Of a stretch of DNA of 64,000 bases, positions 34,019-45,139 are shown piece after piece. Each line of letters opens with the position of its first letter. Positions within the stretch are counted from its first letter, which is position 1. This DNA comes from Pyrenochaeta sp. MPI-SDFR-AT-0127 (taxonomy: Eukaryota > Ascomycota > Dothideomycetes > Pleosporales > Cucurbitariaceae). Position numbers and translations under genes: made by a program. The notes under the pieces were generated by a model. It worked only from the letters and a program-made list of their open reading frames with translations, was not told where the DNA came from and made no database searches. The stretch is taken from positions 186,001-250,000 of the forward strand of contig JAGTJM010000002.1 of the NCBI GenBank assembly GCA_020747015.1, read 5' to 3'.

Positions 34019-35278
34019 TTATTTCTTCCAAGCAATCTTGATAAACTCTTCAACATCTTTCAGTAATTCCGCAGGTTGCTCCAACGCCGCGAAATGCCCA
34101 CCATGATCGTGGCTATTGAAGGACACGAGATTCCCGGTCTTTGCAGCCCAGGACTTTGGAATGGGAGCAAGCTCGTATGGAAAGTAACTGTATCCGACCG
34201 GCTTGTCCACATAGCGTAGCTCTATGACCTCGCGGTATGGGTAGATTGACGTGGGATAGCAGCCAGTTAGCCAATAGAGCGTGACATCCGTGAGAATTGT
34301 GTTGAGTGATGGGGTAGTGCTCGGATCACTCCACGCCAGAAACTTCTCGCCAATCCAAGCAAGTTGCGCAACTGGTGAGCTGGAGAGGACGAGACCGATT
34401 GTAGACGGCTTTGTTCCGTGTTCAATTGCGTATGCACTACCGGTCCCCTTGAAATCCTCCACCCGCTGTAGGTTCTTCTTTTCTGCATCGGTCACATGAT
34501 CCTCTGGGCTGACTAATTGTTCGATTGTTCGTGCAAACATGAAATTAACGTGCATACCTTTGCACTCCGGGTATGTTGCTGCCATAATACGGGAAACTCC
34601 GCTACCAATGTCACCACCTTGGACGAGGTACCCGGTGGAGCCAAAACCGAGTGAAAGCAGAAGCTTGTGCATGATGCGTGATGTATCTCCTCTTGTCCAA
34701 TCCTTGTCTAACGGAGGTTCAGATGAAAGCCCATAACCAATGAGAGATGGAACGATAATGTGGTATGGAAGAGTCTCAGGTGTATACTTCTCGCGTAAAA
34801 TGTTCAAGAGTGGTAAGAATTCGAGGAATGACCCAGGCCATCCATGGAACCAGGCGACTGGAATTGCGTCGGGGTTGGAAGAAAACAGCGCTACAAAGTG
34901 GACGCCAAACACGCCACCGTCGTCGTCTGTAATCTTTGCCTTGAAATTTGGGAATGAATTGACATGGTCTTCTTCTTTACGCCTTTAGTATTTTCAGTTA
35001 AATTCCGTACAACTGGTTCCGACAGAAGTTCCGCTGACTTACCAGTCGTACTCTTGCTCCCAGTAAGACTTCGCCGTTGACAACCACTTCCTACTCACTC
35101 CAAATTTTCCATGACTACCATCGTCCTGAAGATTCTCGTATGTCTCCTTTGCAATCGGACTCAATCTCAACAACGTCTTGAAGTCCTGCAGTTTCTGCTC
35201 GTCGATGTGCAACTTGAATGGCGTCGGCTGTTGCTGTGCGCTTGTCGGTACATTACCGAAAGGTTTTGATGATGTCAT
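34019..35278 (-). CDS. Epoxide hydrolase, microsomal type (alpha/beta hydrolase)
   Basis: Two exons (35278-35043 and 34982-34019) joined in phase 2 through a 60-nt intron (GTAAGT..ACTAAAG) give 399 residues. An N-terminal epoxide-hydrolase (EHN) domain covers about 20-125 (FKLHIDEQKLQDFKTLLRLS). The oxyanion-hole motif HGWPGS starts at H125, and the nucleophile is D203 in GGDIGSG. The C-terminal catalytic histidine is H375 in HDHGGHFAALEQP. The cap-domain tyrosines probably include those in the SIYPYREVIELRY region. These enzymes open epoxides by an aspartyl ester intermediate, detoxifying xenobiotics or making diols. There is no N-terminal membrane anchor, unlike the mammalian microsomal enzyme. 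It is divergent from the GH35 gene. Confidence 0.93.
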
Positions 35279-36521
35279 GATTTAAAGTTGTGAGTGGTAG
35301 AAGCTCGAGAATGGAGTCCTTGATGCTGATGATGAGTAGATTTATCTTAACTTGAAGACATACTTAAATCTTTGTAGTTGCGGAGCGTCTGCGGGCAGAT
35401 TACAAATGGACAAAGACAAGCAACGACGTATTCGGCAGATTTCACGCGTGTAAAGGAAGCCATTCCGAAAATAGTTAGTATGTTAACTGTTCGAGAAGCT
35501 GATCTACATCCATACATCACTCTACATACTTAATCTTGTCAGCCAAGGCGTTAGATTACAACGCGGAACGACAGGAGGCTATGTTCGACTTTATGCTTAG
35601 GTTGCTAACTGAAACTGATCTCACAGTGTGGCATACGAAGTGTCTGGGCAGGGTAGCATTTAGCGTGATTTATCGTTTATCTTTAAAAACACTTTATTCG
35701 TTATAGCCCACATTTGAACTATTCTGTCATCCAATACCACATTTAGAAGTGCCTGGTGGTCGTGCAAGGCCCATTTGCTTATCCATAGGTTCAAGAGAAC
35801 CGGCGCTTTTTGTGCGTCTCGGAACGTGTAGTCGCACTAACAGAATCTCAGGCCGCCGTACCACGTGTCGTAACAAACTACGCATTGCTGCCTCTAGCAT
35901 CGACCTATTTCGACTCATAATGAGTGTCAGATTGACTGTCGCACGTTGTATGAGGATATGGTTCATACGAGCCACATTCTAGTGAACAGTGAATCGAGAA
36001 AAATAGCTGGAAAGTAATGTATCACGTCAATTCTCCCGCAAAGAATGAATTTATTTTAGTATGAGACGTAAAAGTGGAGGTGCAATTAGCTGTGCAGGTG
36101 GGGTGGAGGGATGTTGCGAACATGCTAGTAAACGTGCATAGAAACTTTGTTGCTGTCTATCTGGGTTGTGAATTGTTCCGGTTCCTATTTTTCGGGTCAC
36201 AACGTGTACAAGGCTTAAACTTCGGGCCAACGACTCGTGTAATTTGCTCTTGCCTCCCCCGCAGTGAATTTTTGCGGAGAAACCAGCGAGGTACAGCAGT
36301 TTCCATCAGCTAATGGCGCTTATGCATGGTTACTCCGAGGTTTTTGCGGGGTCTGTGTGACACCCTAGCCTTCGGTTAGAATGAGTTGAATGCCGGTTCG
36401 CCATTGATGGCCGTTGATATAAGTTGCATTCGTTGATTCAGCTGTTTTCTAATTGATTTTATTTTCATAGTCTCACTTTCCCGGTTTACGATTATTGCAC
36501 ACACGCCTTACTTCCAATAAA
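35279..36521. promoter_or_regulatory. Divergent intergenic region, epoxide hydrolase and beta-galactosidase genes
   Basis: 1.24 kb between divergent start codons. Short frames on both strands at 35727-35982 overlap each other and show no motif. No regulatory motif stands out beyond scattered CGG triplets. Confidence 0.4.
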
Positions 36522-38237
36522 ATGACAGTGATGGATATTCCACATCTCCGCCAAACGAAAACATCGAGTCAACTTATCGTCCATGGCGAACCGTTCCTCA
36601 TGCTCAGTGCTGAACTGCACAATTCAACTCTCAGCTCTGCAAAATACATGGCCGATGATAAGATATGGCAAAACATGAACGACATGCACATAAACACACT
36701 CCTTGGATCGGTGTCATGGGAGCAAATTGAGCCTGTGGAAGACCAGTTCGATTTCTCGAATCTTGATGCCATTATTCTGGCTGCGCGCGAGCATAATATG
36801 AAGTTGGTGTTATTATGGTTCGGAAGCTTCAAGAATGCGCTGTCCACCTACGCCCCCGCATGGGTAAAGAAGGATGTCAAGCGGTTTCCAAGAGTGCATA
36901 CGCTTGAGGCAGGAGGGAAGAGGAAAACATTAGAGCTTGTTAGTCCGTTTTGTGAGGAAGCATGGACTGCTGATGCCAAAGCTTTCGCGAAGCTCATGGC
37001 GCATTTGAAGGAGTTCGACGGAAAGCACAGCACAGTATTAATGGTGCAGGTTGAAAACGAGACAGGTGTGCTAGGGGATTCGCGCGACAGGTCGAAAATC
37101 GCGGAGAAGAAGTTTCACGAGCCTGTTCCAAGTGACTTATTAGCATGGTTGCAATCGAAGAAGCCAGATCTCCATCCTGAGTTCCAAAAGCGATATCCAG
37201 AAATCAGCACAGCGACAGTCGGACAAGCAACATGGAAAGAGGTTTTTGGTACAAAAGACATTATCGATGCGAACGAAATGTTCATGGCCGATGCCTTCTC
37301 TCGTTATATTCATCGCGTCGCATCTGCCGGAAAAGCCGAATATCCAATCCCCCTCTACGCCAACGTTTGGCTCAACTTCGATAACCCGACTGATCTCGAT
37401 CTGACTGATATACCAGTTGTTGTGGGTGGTGGCGAGAAAGCAGGCATCTATCCCTCTGGCGGTCCTTGCCCACATACAATGGATGTCTACAGCTTCAATG
37501 CCCCAAGTCTCGACTTTATCGGGCCTGATCTGTATTTCCACGATTATGAGACTACGTGCCAGAATTATAGACATGGTGGGCAACCATTATTCATCCCTGA
37601 GCAGAAGCGGGATGATAAGGGTGCAAGACGAGTTTGGAGTGCTTATGCGAACTACCTGGCTCTCGGATGTTCTCCTTTTGGAATCGACTCGGCCCAAGCT
37701 TCCGAGAGTCCATTCACAAAGCACTACGGACTGATCCATTCACTTAGGAAGCAAATTCTCGAGGCTCAAGCGGAACGACCTGAGGACATGATGGGCTTCT
37801 TCTTCGATGACTTTACTGAAGGTCTCAAGATTAAAGAGAAGCCATGGACAAAGACAATGGGTGGATTTGAAGTCATAATCGAGCGCGCATTTGTTTTTGG
37901 AAAGCCTGGCCCGGGTGCTGGTATGGTCATCCACCAGGGAGATGGAAAGTTCTTGTGCGCGGGGTGGGGTTTCAACATTTTTTTCAAGAGCACAAGCCCC
38001 AAGTCAACGTTTACCGGCATCCTGCATGCAGAGGAGAAGGAAATAGATGTCGAGACAGGCGCACTGACCACGATCAAGGTATTGGGCGGTGATGAGACAA
38101 GAAGTGGCGAATTCTTGATCATGCCCAACGAGGATCCGGACTATGGTGGGTTCCCAATTGCCGTAACGATCCCCGCAAGAACAGCCATCGCCGAGTGCTG
38201 GGCATACAGCCTCGAGGAAGAAGATAGCGATTGTTAA
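36522..38237 (+). CDS. GH35-type beta-galactosidase (with C-terminal DUF5597-like domain)
   Basis: A single exon of 571 residues from the ATG at 36522 (MTVMDIPHLRQTKTSSQLIV). The family signature is visible: FLMLSAELHNSTLSSAKYM, then NMNDMHINTLLGSVSWEQIEP, VLLWFGSFKNALSTYAPAWV and the acid/base segment MVQVENETG. A second carboxylate lies further on in PLFIPEQKRDD (nucleophile region). The C-terminal part (GMVIHQGDGKFLCAGWGFNI) is the DUF5597-like domain found in GH35 enzymes from fungi and bacteria. No signal peptide is visible, so it is likely intracellular, acting on imported oligosaccharides. Next to it lie a sugar-type transporter and a Zn2Cys6 regulator, supporting a catabolic role for galactosides or a related sugar. 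Family members differ in substrate. Confidence 0.87.
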   Translation: MTVMDIPHLRQTKTSSQLIVHGEPFLMLSAELHNSTLSSAKYMADDKIWQNMNDMHINTLLGSVSWEQIEPVEDQFDFSNLDAIILAAREHNMKLVLLWFGSFKNALSTYAPAWVKKDVKRFPRVHTLEAGGKRKTLELVSPFCEEAWTADAKAFAKLMAHLKEFDGKHSTVLMVQVENETGVLGDSRDRSKIAEKKFHEPVPSDLLAWLQSKKPDLHPEFQKRYPEISTATVGQATWKEVFGTKDIIDANEMFMADAFSRYIHRVASAGKAEYPIPLYANVWLNFDNPTDLDLTDIPVVVGGGEKAGIYPSGGPCPHTMDVYSFNAPSLDFIGPDLYFHDYETTCQNYRHGGQPLFIPEQKRDDKGARRVWSAYANYLALGCSPFGIDSAQASESPFTKHYGLIHSLRKQILEAQAERPEDMMGFFFDDFTEGLKIKEKPWTKTMGGFEVIIERAFVFGKPGPGAGMVIHQGDGKFLCAGWGFNIFFKSTSPKSTFTGILHAEEKEIDVETGALTTIKVLGGDETRSGEFLIMPNEDPDYGGFPIAVTIPARTAIAECWAYSLEEEDSDC

Positions 38238-38361
38238 AATTGTTCGAATTTTCGGAGCGTGATGTTTCTTGTTTCCAAATAACTAAGATTAGATAGCTTT
38301 AAGGAATTACCGTTTAAAATGCATTCATTAACTAAATAGACTTTCATCTCTTGCGGCTGAG

Positions 38362-39861
38362 TCATGTGTGCGGCGCTTGTACCACTTGTCGTATATCTAA
38401 ATCATCCAACTTCACCAGTAGTCGGTCAAGGCTTAGGCTGGCCTGCAGTGTGCGGCCGTGTGATCCTGTCCGAAGTTCATCGAGAAGTGCGCTGCCAATA
38501 TCTCTGATCTTTGGTACAATGCTATAGCCGTTCGCATCGAAAACTTCATTAGACGTATGATAAAGAATGTCCAACAGCTCATCTACTACACGGTGACGCT
38601 CTTCAATTATGACATCTGGTGTAACACGGAGATTTTGGTCCCGAGCGAGTGTGTTCATTTGTTCGAGCAGATTTGATCGAATATGGAGTTGGGTGATTTT
38701 AAGATTGACTTTCTGCACGTTGAAGCCGAAATCGCCGAACTGGCTAGCTTCGCCTTGCCAGCGAAGTTCCGGTGACACATCATCCAGTACGTGATGAGCG
38801 CGTGATATGTGTTCTGACAGATTTTCCATCGTTTGGACCGATATCGTCTGACTGGACTGCCAGACTAGAAATAGTCCTGAGAGCGCATTTAAGCCTGGAA
38901 CGTACGAGTAGTTTCCAGTAGTTAACGCAATGGAATCTGCCTCACTTCCAAGGAACAATTGTTCGTCTGTGACGTCCATTGGAAGGAATACATTCACAGG
39001 TTCATGTGCGTGTCGCAGTATGAACAGCCGTCGGCCATGCATGTCGAACGTGCACTGCCCGGCGAAAATCAACCAGTAGAGCCGTTTGAGAATTTGCTGC
39101 TCCATGAAAGACATACTATCGATAGCTTGGTGGAATAGGAAGTTGACACTGATTGAAGCTTCGCCGCTCAGGCGGTGGGAGAGTGGAGAGTCAATACCGT
39201 GCTCATGGTGAACAGCGCAGGAGAAGTTATAGACGGATAGCGCTCGCTCCAATGTGATGATACTGTTTGGACTCCACATTTTGAGTCTTTCAGCCAGTTC
39301 TAGGCAACCATCGACTGTCACTGCCGCATAAAGGTAGCGTCGCCTTCGAAGACTGGCTACTGTCGCGGCACAGACTGAAACCACGAGAAGTAGTAATGAG
39401 GGGTTGTTGCCATCGGAAGGTTGCTGAAGGCCTGCGAGTCTCTGGAAGAAAAGACCTCGGTGCAGGATAGGAGCGACTGGATGAATCCAATCGAACCAGT
39501 CGTTGATGATTTGGTGGATGATAGCAAGTGGCGCGATGAGTTCCAGTCCCCACTGCTCAGTGCTTTTCTCTCCTACCATGTCGCCATCAAGTTGTGCCTT
39601 TAGAGCGCGCACATATTGATTCTTGGGACCTCTCTTTTTACGCGGTTGCACATTTGTGCAATCGATATCCAAATCAGCACATGTGGAGCACCTTGACCCA
39701 ACCGGCGGGAACGCGCACTAGGCAAAGGACATCAATCAGCCGGAGGTGGAGAACGCGTGATGTCAACTCAACCTGCTCACCTTTACTTTTCGCGCCCGAC
39801 AGGCATCACACGCTGCCGAAATACGCTGCCGGGTCTGCTCAGTGGGAGATTTTCCGTCCAT
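38362..39861 (-). CDS. Zn2Cys6 transcription factor, likely pathway-specific regulator
   Basis: Two exons (39861-39781 and 39717-38362) joined through a 63-nt intron (GTGAGC..GCCTAG) give 478 residues. The intron interrupts the binuclear zinc cluster, as is frequent in this family. Cysteines C18, C21, C28, C37, C40 and C47 follow C-x2-C-x6-C-x8-C-x2-C-x6-C (SAACDACRARKVKCAFPP, SRCSTCADLDIDC). A basic stretch KKRGPKNQYVRALKAQL follows, as in sugar-utilisation regulators of the XlnR/Lac9-like group. The rest holds the fungal transcription-factor middle-homology region (IINDWFDWIHPVAPILHRGLF). An upstream in-frame ATG at 39909 would add 16 residues. It is divergent from the transporter and convergent with the beta-galactosidase, so it probably controls both. 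Confidence 0.9.
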
Positions 39862-40164
39862 GTCGAGGATGAGGAAGCTCGCCGCATACACCTCGGAAAA
39901 ATGGTACATAAGCTCCGCGCTAACGGATCCGGGGTATACCCGCAATGTCCACGCTAACTAGTGTTCCCCAGACTCTGCTCTCATGGGATGGTTTCGACGT
40001 CTTCCGATGCCTCGGGCGAGACCAGGGGGGAGCGCCAGAGGGCTGGGCGTGCGAATATATATACATGCAACGATCGACACATATTCTCGCCAGCATCTGT
40101 CTCCACAGGAGAACTCCCTCCAAGCCCCTCTACTATCCAAAATTACACCGCTTAAGCATTCATC
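39862..40164. promoter_or_regulatory. Divergent promoter, regulator and sugar transporter
   Basis: 303 bp between the two start codons. A CGG-N7-CCG inverted repeat (CGGGGTATACCCG, 39930-39942) is typical of Zn2Cys6 dimer sites. Its core GGGTATACCC is a perfect 10-bp palindrome. Two SYGGRG-type sites (CCGGGG at 39929-39934; CTGGGG on the minus strand at about 39967-39972) fit the CreA carbon-repression consensus. A TATATATA-like stretch at about 40055-40063 lies 105 bp before the transporter ATG. Binding is inferred from consensus only. If the regulator starts at 39909, the first 48 bp are coding. Confidence 0.5.
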
Positions 40165-41938
40165 ATGGAAAAACACGACAGCGATATTGTTCATCATGAG
40201 GATATTCCAATCCAAGGGCACCTGAGCGAGGATGAAAGACCATGGTACCAGCAGCCAGAATTGAGGAAGCTGTACCTCATGATGCCATTCCTCTTTCTTG
40301 GATCAACGACGCTGGGCTATGACGGCAGCCTACTCAACGGCCTTCAAACCATGCCAACGTGGCAGCAATGTATGTTCGTGACGAACTTTGTATCTAAGCA
40401 CAGATAACTGACCACGCCCCCCATAGTTTTCAACCACCCCACAGGCTCACACTTAGGCTTGATTGGCGCTTTCCCGGGCTTCGGTGGCTTCGCTGTCCTT
40501 ATGGTGACACCCTATATTGCTGATATGTTGGGTCGTCGGACGGGTACCGCGGTCGGCTGCGTTCTGGTCATCTTGGGCGCCATTCTTCAGGCTATTCCAC
40601 CGCGATACAACCCTGAGCCCATGTATCTGGCTGGGCGGTGGATCATCGGTATGGGTAGCAACATCTCCAACGCAACATGCCCATTGCTCATAACCGAAAT
40701 TGCCCATCCAAGACACAGAGGCAAGATCACGACCATCTACAACACACTCTGGTATCTAGGCGCAATCCTTGCAGCATGGACAACTTATGGCACTCTCAAT
40801 AACTTCGCATCTGACCTTGCATGGCGCCTTCCGACAGGACTTCAATGCGCGATGCCTGGAATCCAGTTACTTTCCATCTATCTCCTCCCAGAGTCGCCAA
40901 GATGGCTGATCAGCAAGAACAAGCACTCCGATGCGAAGAAGATGCTTACAAAATACCACGGAAACGGTGCTGAGGATGCGTTCGTCAAATGGGAGTATAA
41001 CGAGATTAGCCAGACACTTGAAGCGGAGAGGGCTGCGAGTTCGGACAGTGGCTGGTATGAGTTAGTACGAACACCAGGTAACAGGAAACGGTGCATGTTG
41101 ATCATCTTGACGGCTATATTCTCACAGTGCTCTGGAAATGGGCTTGTGAGCTACTACCTGGCTGCTATCTTGAAGACTATCGGTATCACTAAGTAAGTTC
41201 TGGATTCCTGTTCTAGTAAAGCGAAAGAATGCTAACAGATGGAAGCGGCTCGGATCAAGCACTCATCAACGGAGGTCTCACTATCTGGTGCTGGCTTGTA
41301 TCGCTCGGATGTGCCTTCCTTGTGGACCGCGTCGGACGACGAACACTCTTCTTAAGCGCAGGAATCGGCATGTTGATTGCTTTCAGCATTTGGACAGCAT
41401 GCAGCGCAGTATACACACAAACAGGGAACTCAAGCGCCGGATCTGCCGTTCTGGCCATGATCTTCCTCTTCTATGGAGGTAAGAAGACTCCCCAATGATT
41501 ATCGCGACAATGAACAACTACTGACACTGTCACAGCCGCGGGCATAGCCTGGCCTGGCCTCACTGTCGCCTATACCGTCGAAATCCTACCGTTCCGTATT
41601 CGCGCTAAGGGCTTAACTCTCTGCTTTGTATTCACATCGCTGTCCGGAATATTCAACCAATACGTCAATCCCATTGGAATTGAAACACTCGGCTGGAAGT
41701 TCTACCTCGTATACGTTGTAGTATTGGTGATAGAGTGTTTGTGTATCTACTTCCTCTATGTTGAGACAAAGGGCCCGGTAAGTGATTCTGTAGCGCCCAA
41801 AAGTGAAACGTAACTAACGAGGAACAGACTCTTGAGGAAATTGCCATTTTGTTCGATGGGGATGCTGCTAACGTCGTTGGAGCAGACCCTGCAGTCGAAT
41901 ATAGGGGTCGTAAGGGTTCCACAGCAACAGCTGCATAA
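40165..41938 (+). CDS. MFS sugar transporter (lactose-permease-like, SP family)
   Basis: Five exons (40165-40369, 40427-41192, 41246-41478, 41536-41777, 41828-41938) join in phase to 518 residues with 12 predicted helices. The family signatures are all present. In helix 1: PFLFLGSTTLGYDGSLLNGL. After helix 2: DMLGRRTG. Between: GRWIIGMGSNISNATCP and PESPRWLISKNK. In helix 7: KTIGITNGSDQALINGG. Then VDRVGRRTLFL, the PAGIAWPG-like block in helix 10 (AAGIAWPGLTVAYTVEILPF, RIRAKGLTL) and the C-terminal ETKGPTLEEIAILFDG. Such proteins are proton/sugar symporters in the plasma membrane; lactose and oligosaccharide permeases of fungi have this form. It shares a promoter with the regulator and is 1.9 kb from the GH35 gene. 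The substrate is inferred from context. Confidence 0.93.
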
Positions 41939-43333
41939 TCGCTCTTTGCATCTGAACTCAATGTATCTGAAGGTTCTCGGTGGCAGCTACCAAGAAGACG
42001 AACAAACATACAGTCGAGTTTTCAGACCTTGTATCTTAACAGATACAGCAGCATCCCAAGATGATCAAAAGATAAAGTTTTACAATTACTTTCTATAAGA
42101 GAAAATATATAACAGCAAGCACCAGTAGCAATAGGGTAGGCGAGGTAGTAATACTGATCCATGCAATTATCATTCTCTCTCTAGGCCATGCGCTACGTAA
42201 GCTGTGATAGTGACTTGAAGTCCAACGCTATAGACAGTCGCTGGGTAAGCAATGTAATTCTGTAAGGTAAAATATCCACTTTAGGCTGAAGCAGGTACGT
42301 TTCTTAAACAGAAATCATCCCAAGGTTCTGTTATCATTCACGAATGAGGAGAGACGGCAGCAAGTCATTTATGGACATGTCACAATGGCGAATTAAAGCG
42401 TGTGCTGTTTCCTTTTCCACTCGCTCTTCAAATCAGTTTGAGGCAAACCCACACATCCTGATATTACTTCTGCTGACTTACCATATCAGATTGACGCAAG
42501 AAATAGCTTCGCGCTGAAGAGACTGGCGAAAAAGAAATAGTGGGAAATTCAAAACAGTCAAAGGCATTGGAGCGCGCTCTAACACAGTGATTACGTAAGT
42601 GCGCTTCTCATGATTTGGGCGCTTAATGGTAGTTACTACTTGCTTAGACATACAAATGCTTCAAATCAACTGTATACGATCAACGTAGGCCAAGACGGTT
42701 CCGTTACCTTTGGATAGTTTCGGTTGCTCAACAAGTAATCTCAAGAGCTCGATGGCATTTTGCTGGTCACCGTCAGTTCCTCCACTCGATCAAGAATCAT
42801 GGATAGTGTGGCTCGGTATCGGCAATTCAGCAGTAGGATAGTGACAGGTTCGAGTTGGCCGGCCACAGATAATTCAGATTATCACCCTGTTTGAGACGCT
42901 ACTATGAAAGATCATGATGCAACGATCGGGCTGCACATCTGAGGCAGACATCTGTTCAACTTCTTCTGAGATCTGGAAGCGCGTGTATTCTTGGTTAACT
43001 CCTCGGTCGCTGTGCGGCTTAATGTGTACTGATCTTCACATGCTGCCATTCAGGATATCCCTGTCTTTGCTTCAGCTACCGCTAGAGGGTTCTGTTGTGA
43101 TTAGCCTATGTGAATATCTATGGGTGCACTATGGGAACGCTATGAACTCGAGGAGCTTGAAGATACGTAAGAATTTAAGACAGTTCAGCTGCGTATGGTC
43201 CAAGTTGTACATATTTGAATAGTCTATTGGTTGATTAGATTAATACCGCGATACATCGACAACATAACATGACATCTCACACCTTACCAAATCACAATTG
43301 CATCTTCGACACCCCCCTCACAAAAACACAGCT
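41939..43333. other. Intergenic between convergent genes
   Basis: 1.4 kb, AT-rich. A 102-codon frame at 42914-43222 lacks an in-frame partner or motif and is not called. Confidence 0.45.
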
Positions 43334-45139
43334 TCAACTCCTCTTCAAAGTAATATCCAGGAACGTTGGCGAAAGCTCCGTCGCCTTCCCACCTTTAGTC
43401 TGGAAAACCCATTGATTCAACGCCGCACCACCATAGGACGCCGCATCCCCAACCAGGAAGTCCGCCAGCCCAACCCCAGAAAACAAAGCCTTGCTCTTGT
43501 CAATTGTCGACGCATCATTCGCATTCGCAATCCTGAACGCCACCTTCCCACTCTTGTCGGATAGAACGGAAGGCACGAGGCGGGCGCCGGCCGAGTAATA
43601 CAATGCATGCTTGAACTCAGTCCCGTTGCTAATGAACGAGTTAATCAGAAGACCTGGAGCAGCACCCGCAGTATTATTCACAGCCAGAACAACCGATGAA
43701 TTCACGCCCTGGATCGAGGAAGTGTAGGTTCCAGCGAAGTTCTGCTCCGCCTCTGCCCTGGCTTGCGTCTCGAACGCGGGTATGAGAGTGTTCGCGAGCA
43801 AATCTGCGAGCGCTGCAACAACGCCGTTTCGTGTCGCAGTTGACGAGGCTCCAAGGATAGTGAAACCCGCGTCGTACTCCGGGACGATGACAAGCTCGCT
43901 GCTATAGTTGCCCGAGTCTCCTGCTTTTGTGTACATGTCGGTGACGGCGCCGGATGCATGAGTGTAGCGGATGATTTCCCACGGTCGGCCCATAGAGTAT
44001 TGAAAGCGGCCGGTGTGCGAAACGGGCTTCAACCAACGTCGAGTCTGCGCTTTGGAAAGGAGGGTTGAGTTGAGAACACTGGTTCCGAATTTGGCTAAGT
44101 CGTTGATGGAAGATGAAACGCCGCCAGATCCTTCAGCAATGCCGGCGGGCGCCGACCACTCATCTTTACTGACGATGACGCTGCGCTGTGATAATGATTC
44201 TGGAACTTTGTAGAAAGTCGACTCCAACTGTAACGGATCGAGAATCGTCTCCTGGCTCAGCGTCGAGAGGGGCTTGCCAGTGATGTTCGCAATTGCGGCA
44301 GTAAGCAGGATGAAGCCGTTATTTGAGTACACGGGCTGTGTCCATGGCTCAAAGTTTGGCAACAGCGCCTTGATCGTGGGGATGAAGTTTTCAGGCGTGA
44401 AAACCCCTGCCTCCTCGATGAATTTGGCGAGAGCGGGAAGCGCGTCGACTAATCTTGGGCTGCTAACATTAACCATAGGATATCCCCCCAGAGTCGGATC
44501 CTGCCCAGTTAAGGCGAGCCGAACAGCGAGGTCGCCCACGAGTGGATTTGTTGGCAAGCCTGCGAGATGAGCAGCTAGATTGCTGAGCGTTACTTCCTTC
44601 CATTGAATTGTAGCTATGGGGTCATTTGAATTCTTGTTCGCAAACTCGCCGAGCGTAGGGAAAATGTCAGCGACAGAGCGTTCCCAATCTGTGCCTTTCA
44701 GGTTCAACAGCCCCGCTAAGACGGTGAAGACTTTGGCTACGACGTCTTAGTATAGATTCAAGGAATACTTGGGAGGATGCCTACTTATGCTGGCAGTTCT
44801 GTAGATGCTGTCACCATCCACCTTCCGCGTGCCGGTGGATGCAGTAATCTCAGGGGAGGTGTAATGAAACTGCAACTTGGATGCAGAAGGGTCTTTGAGA
44901 GAGAACAAGCCGAGGGAGAAGGTCACATTTTGAAGTCCTTGCACACCACCGAACATTGAGTTCGCGCTCTTGAGAGATTTGTCCAGATTTGAAGTCGCAT
45001 TCTTCCATGCCGCCGAGACTGCACTTTTATCGCTGCTTAGATCGACTGGTTGAACATATCGTGGCCCAAGAAAATCAGCGGAGACTAGTGAGCTCGCGCA
45101 TAATGAAACTGCAGCGAGATTGAGGAGTGAATGACGCAT
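43334..45139 (-). CDS. Secreted serine beta-lactamase-like hydrolase (class C/DD-peptidase fold)
   Basis: Two exons (45139-44785 and 44736-43334) joined through a 48-nt intron (GTAGGC..CGTAG) in phase 1 give 585 residues. A signal peptide is clear (MRHSLLNLAAVSLCASSLVSA). The catalytic SxxK is rebuilt across the intron: S117-I-T-K120 in TASITKVFTVLAG. The YxN motif is VYSNNGF, and SHTGRF may stand for the HTG/KTG box. Further blocks are EGSGGVSSSINDLAKFG and AGDSGNYSSELVIVPEYDAGF. The C-terminal 130 residues form a beta-rich extension (NFAGTYTSSIQGVNSS) found in fungal homologues of AmpC-like hydrolases. In fungi these act on esters or lactones and some detoxify plant or bacterial compounds. 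The substrate here is unknown. There are many N-glycosylation sites. Confidence 0.93.
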
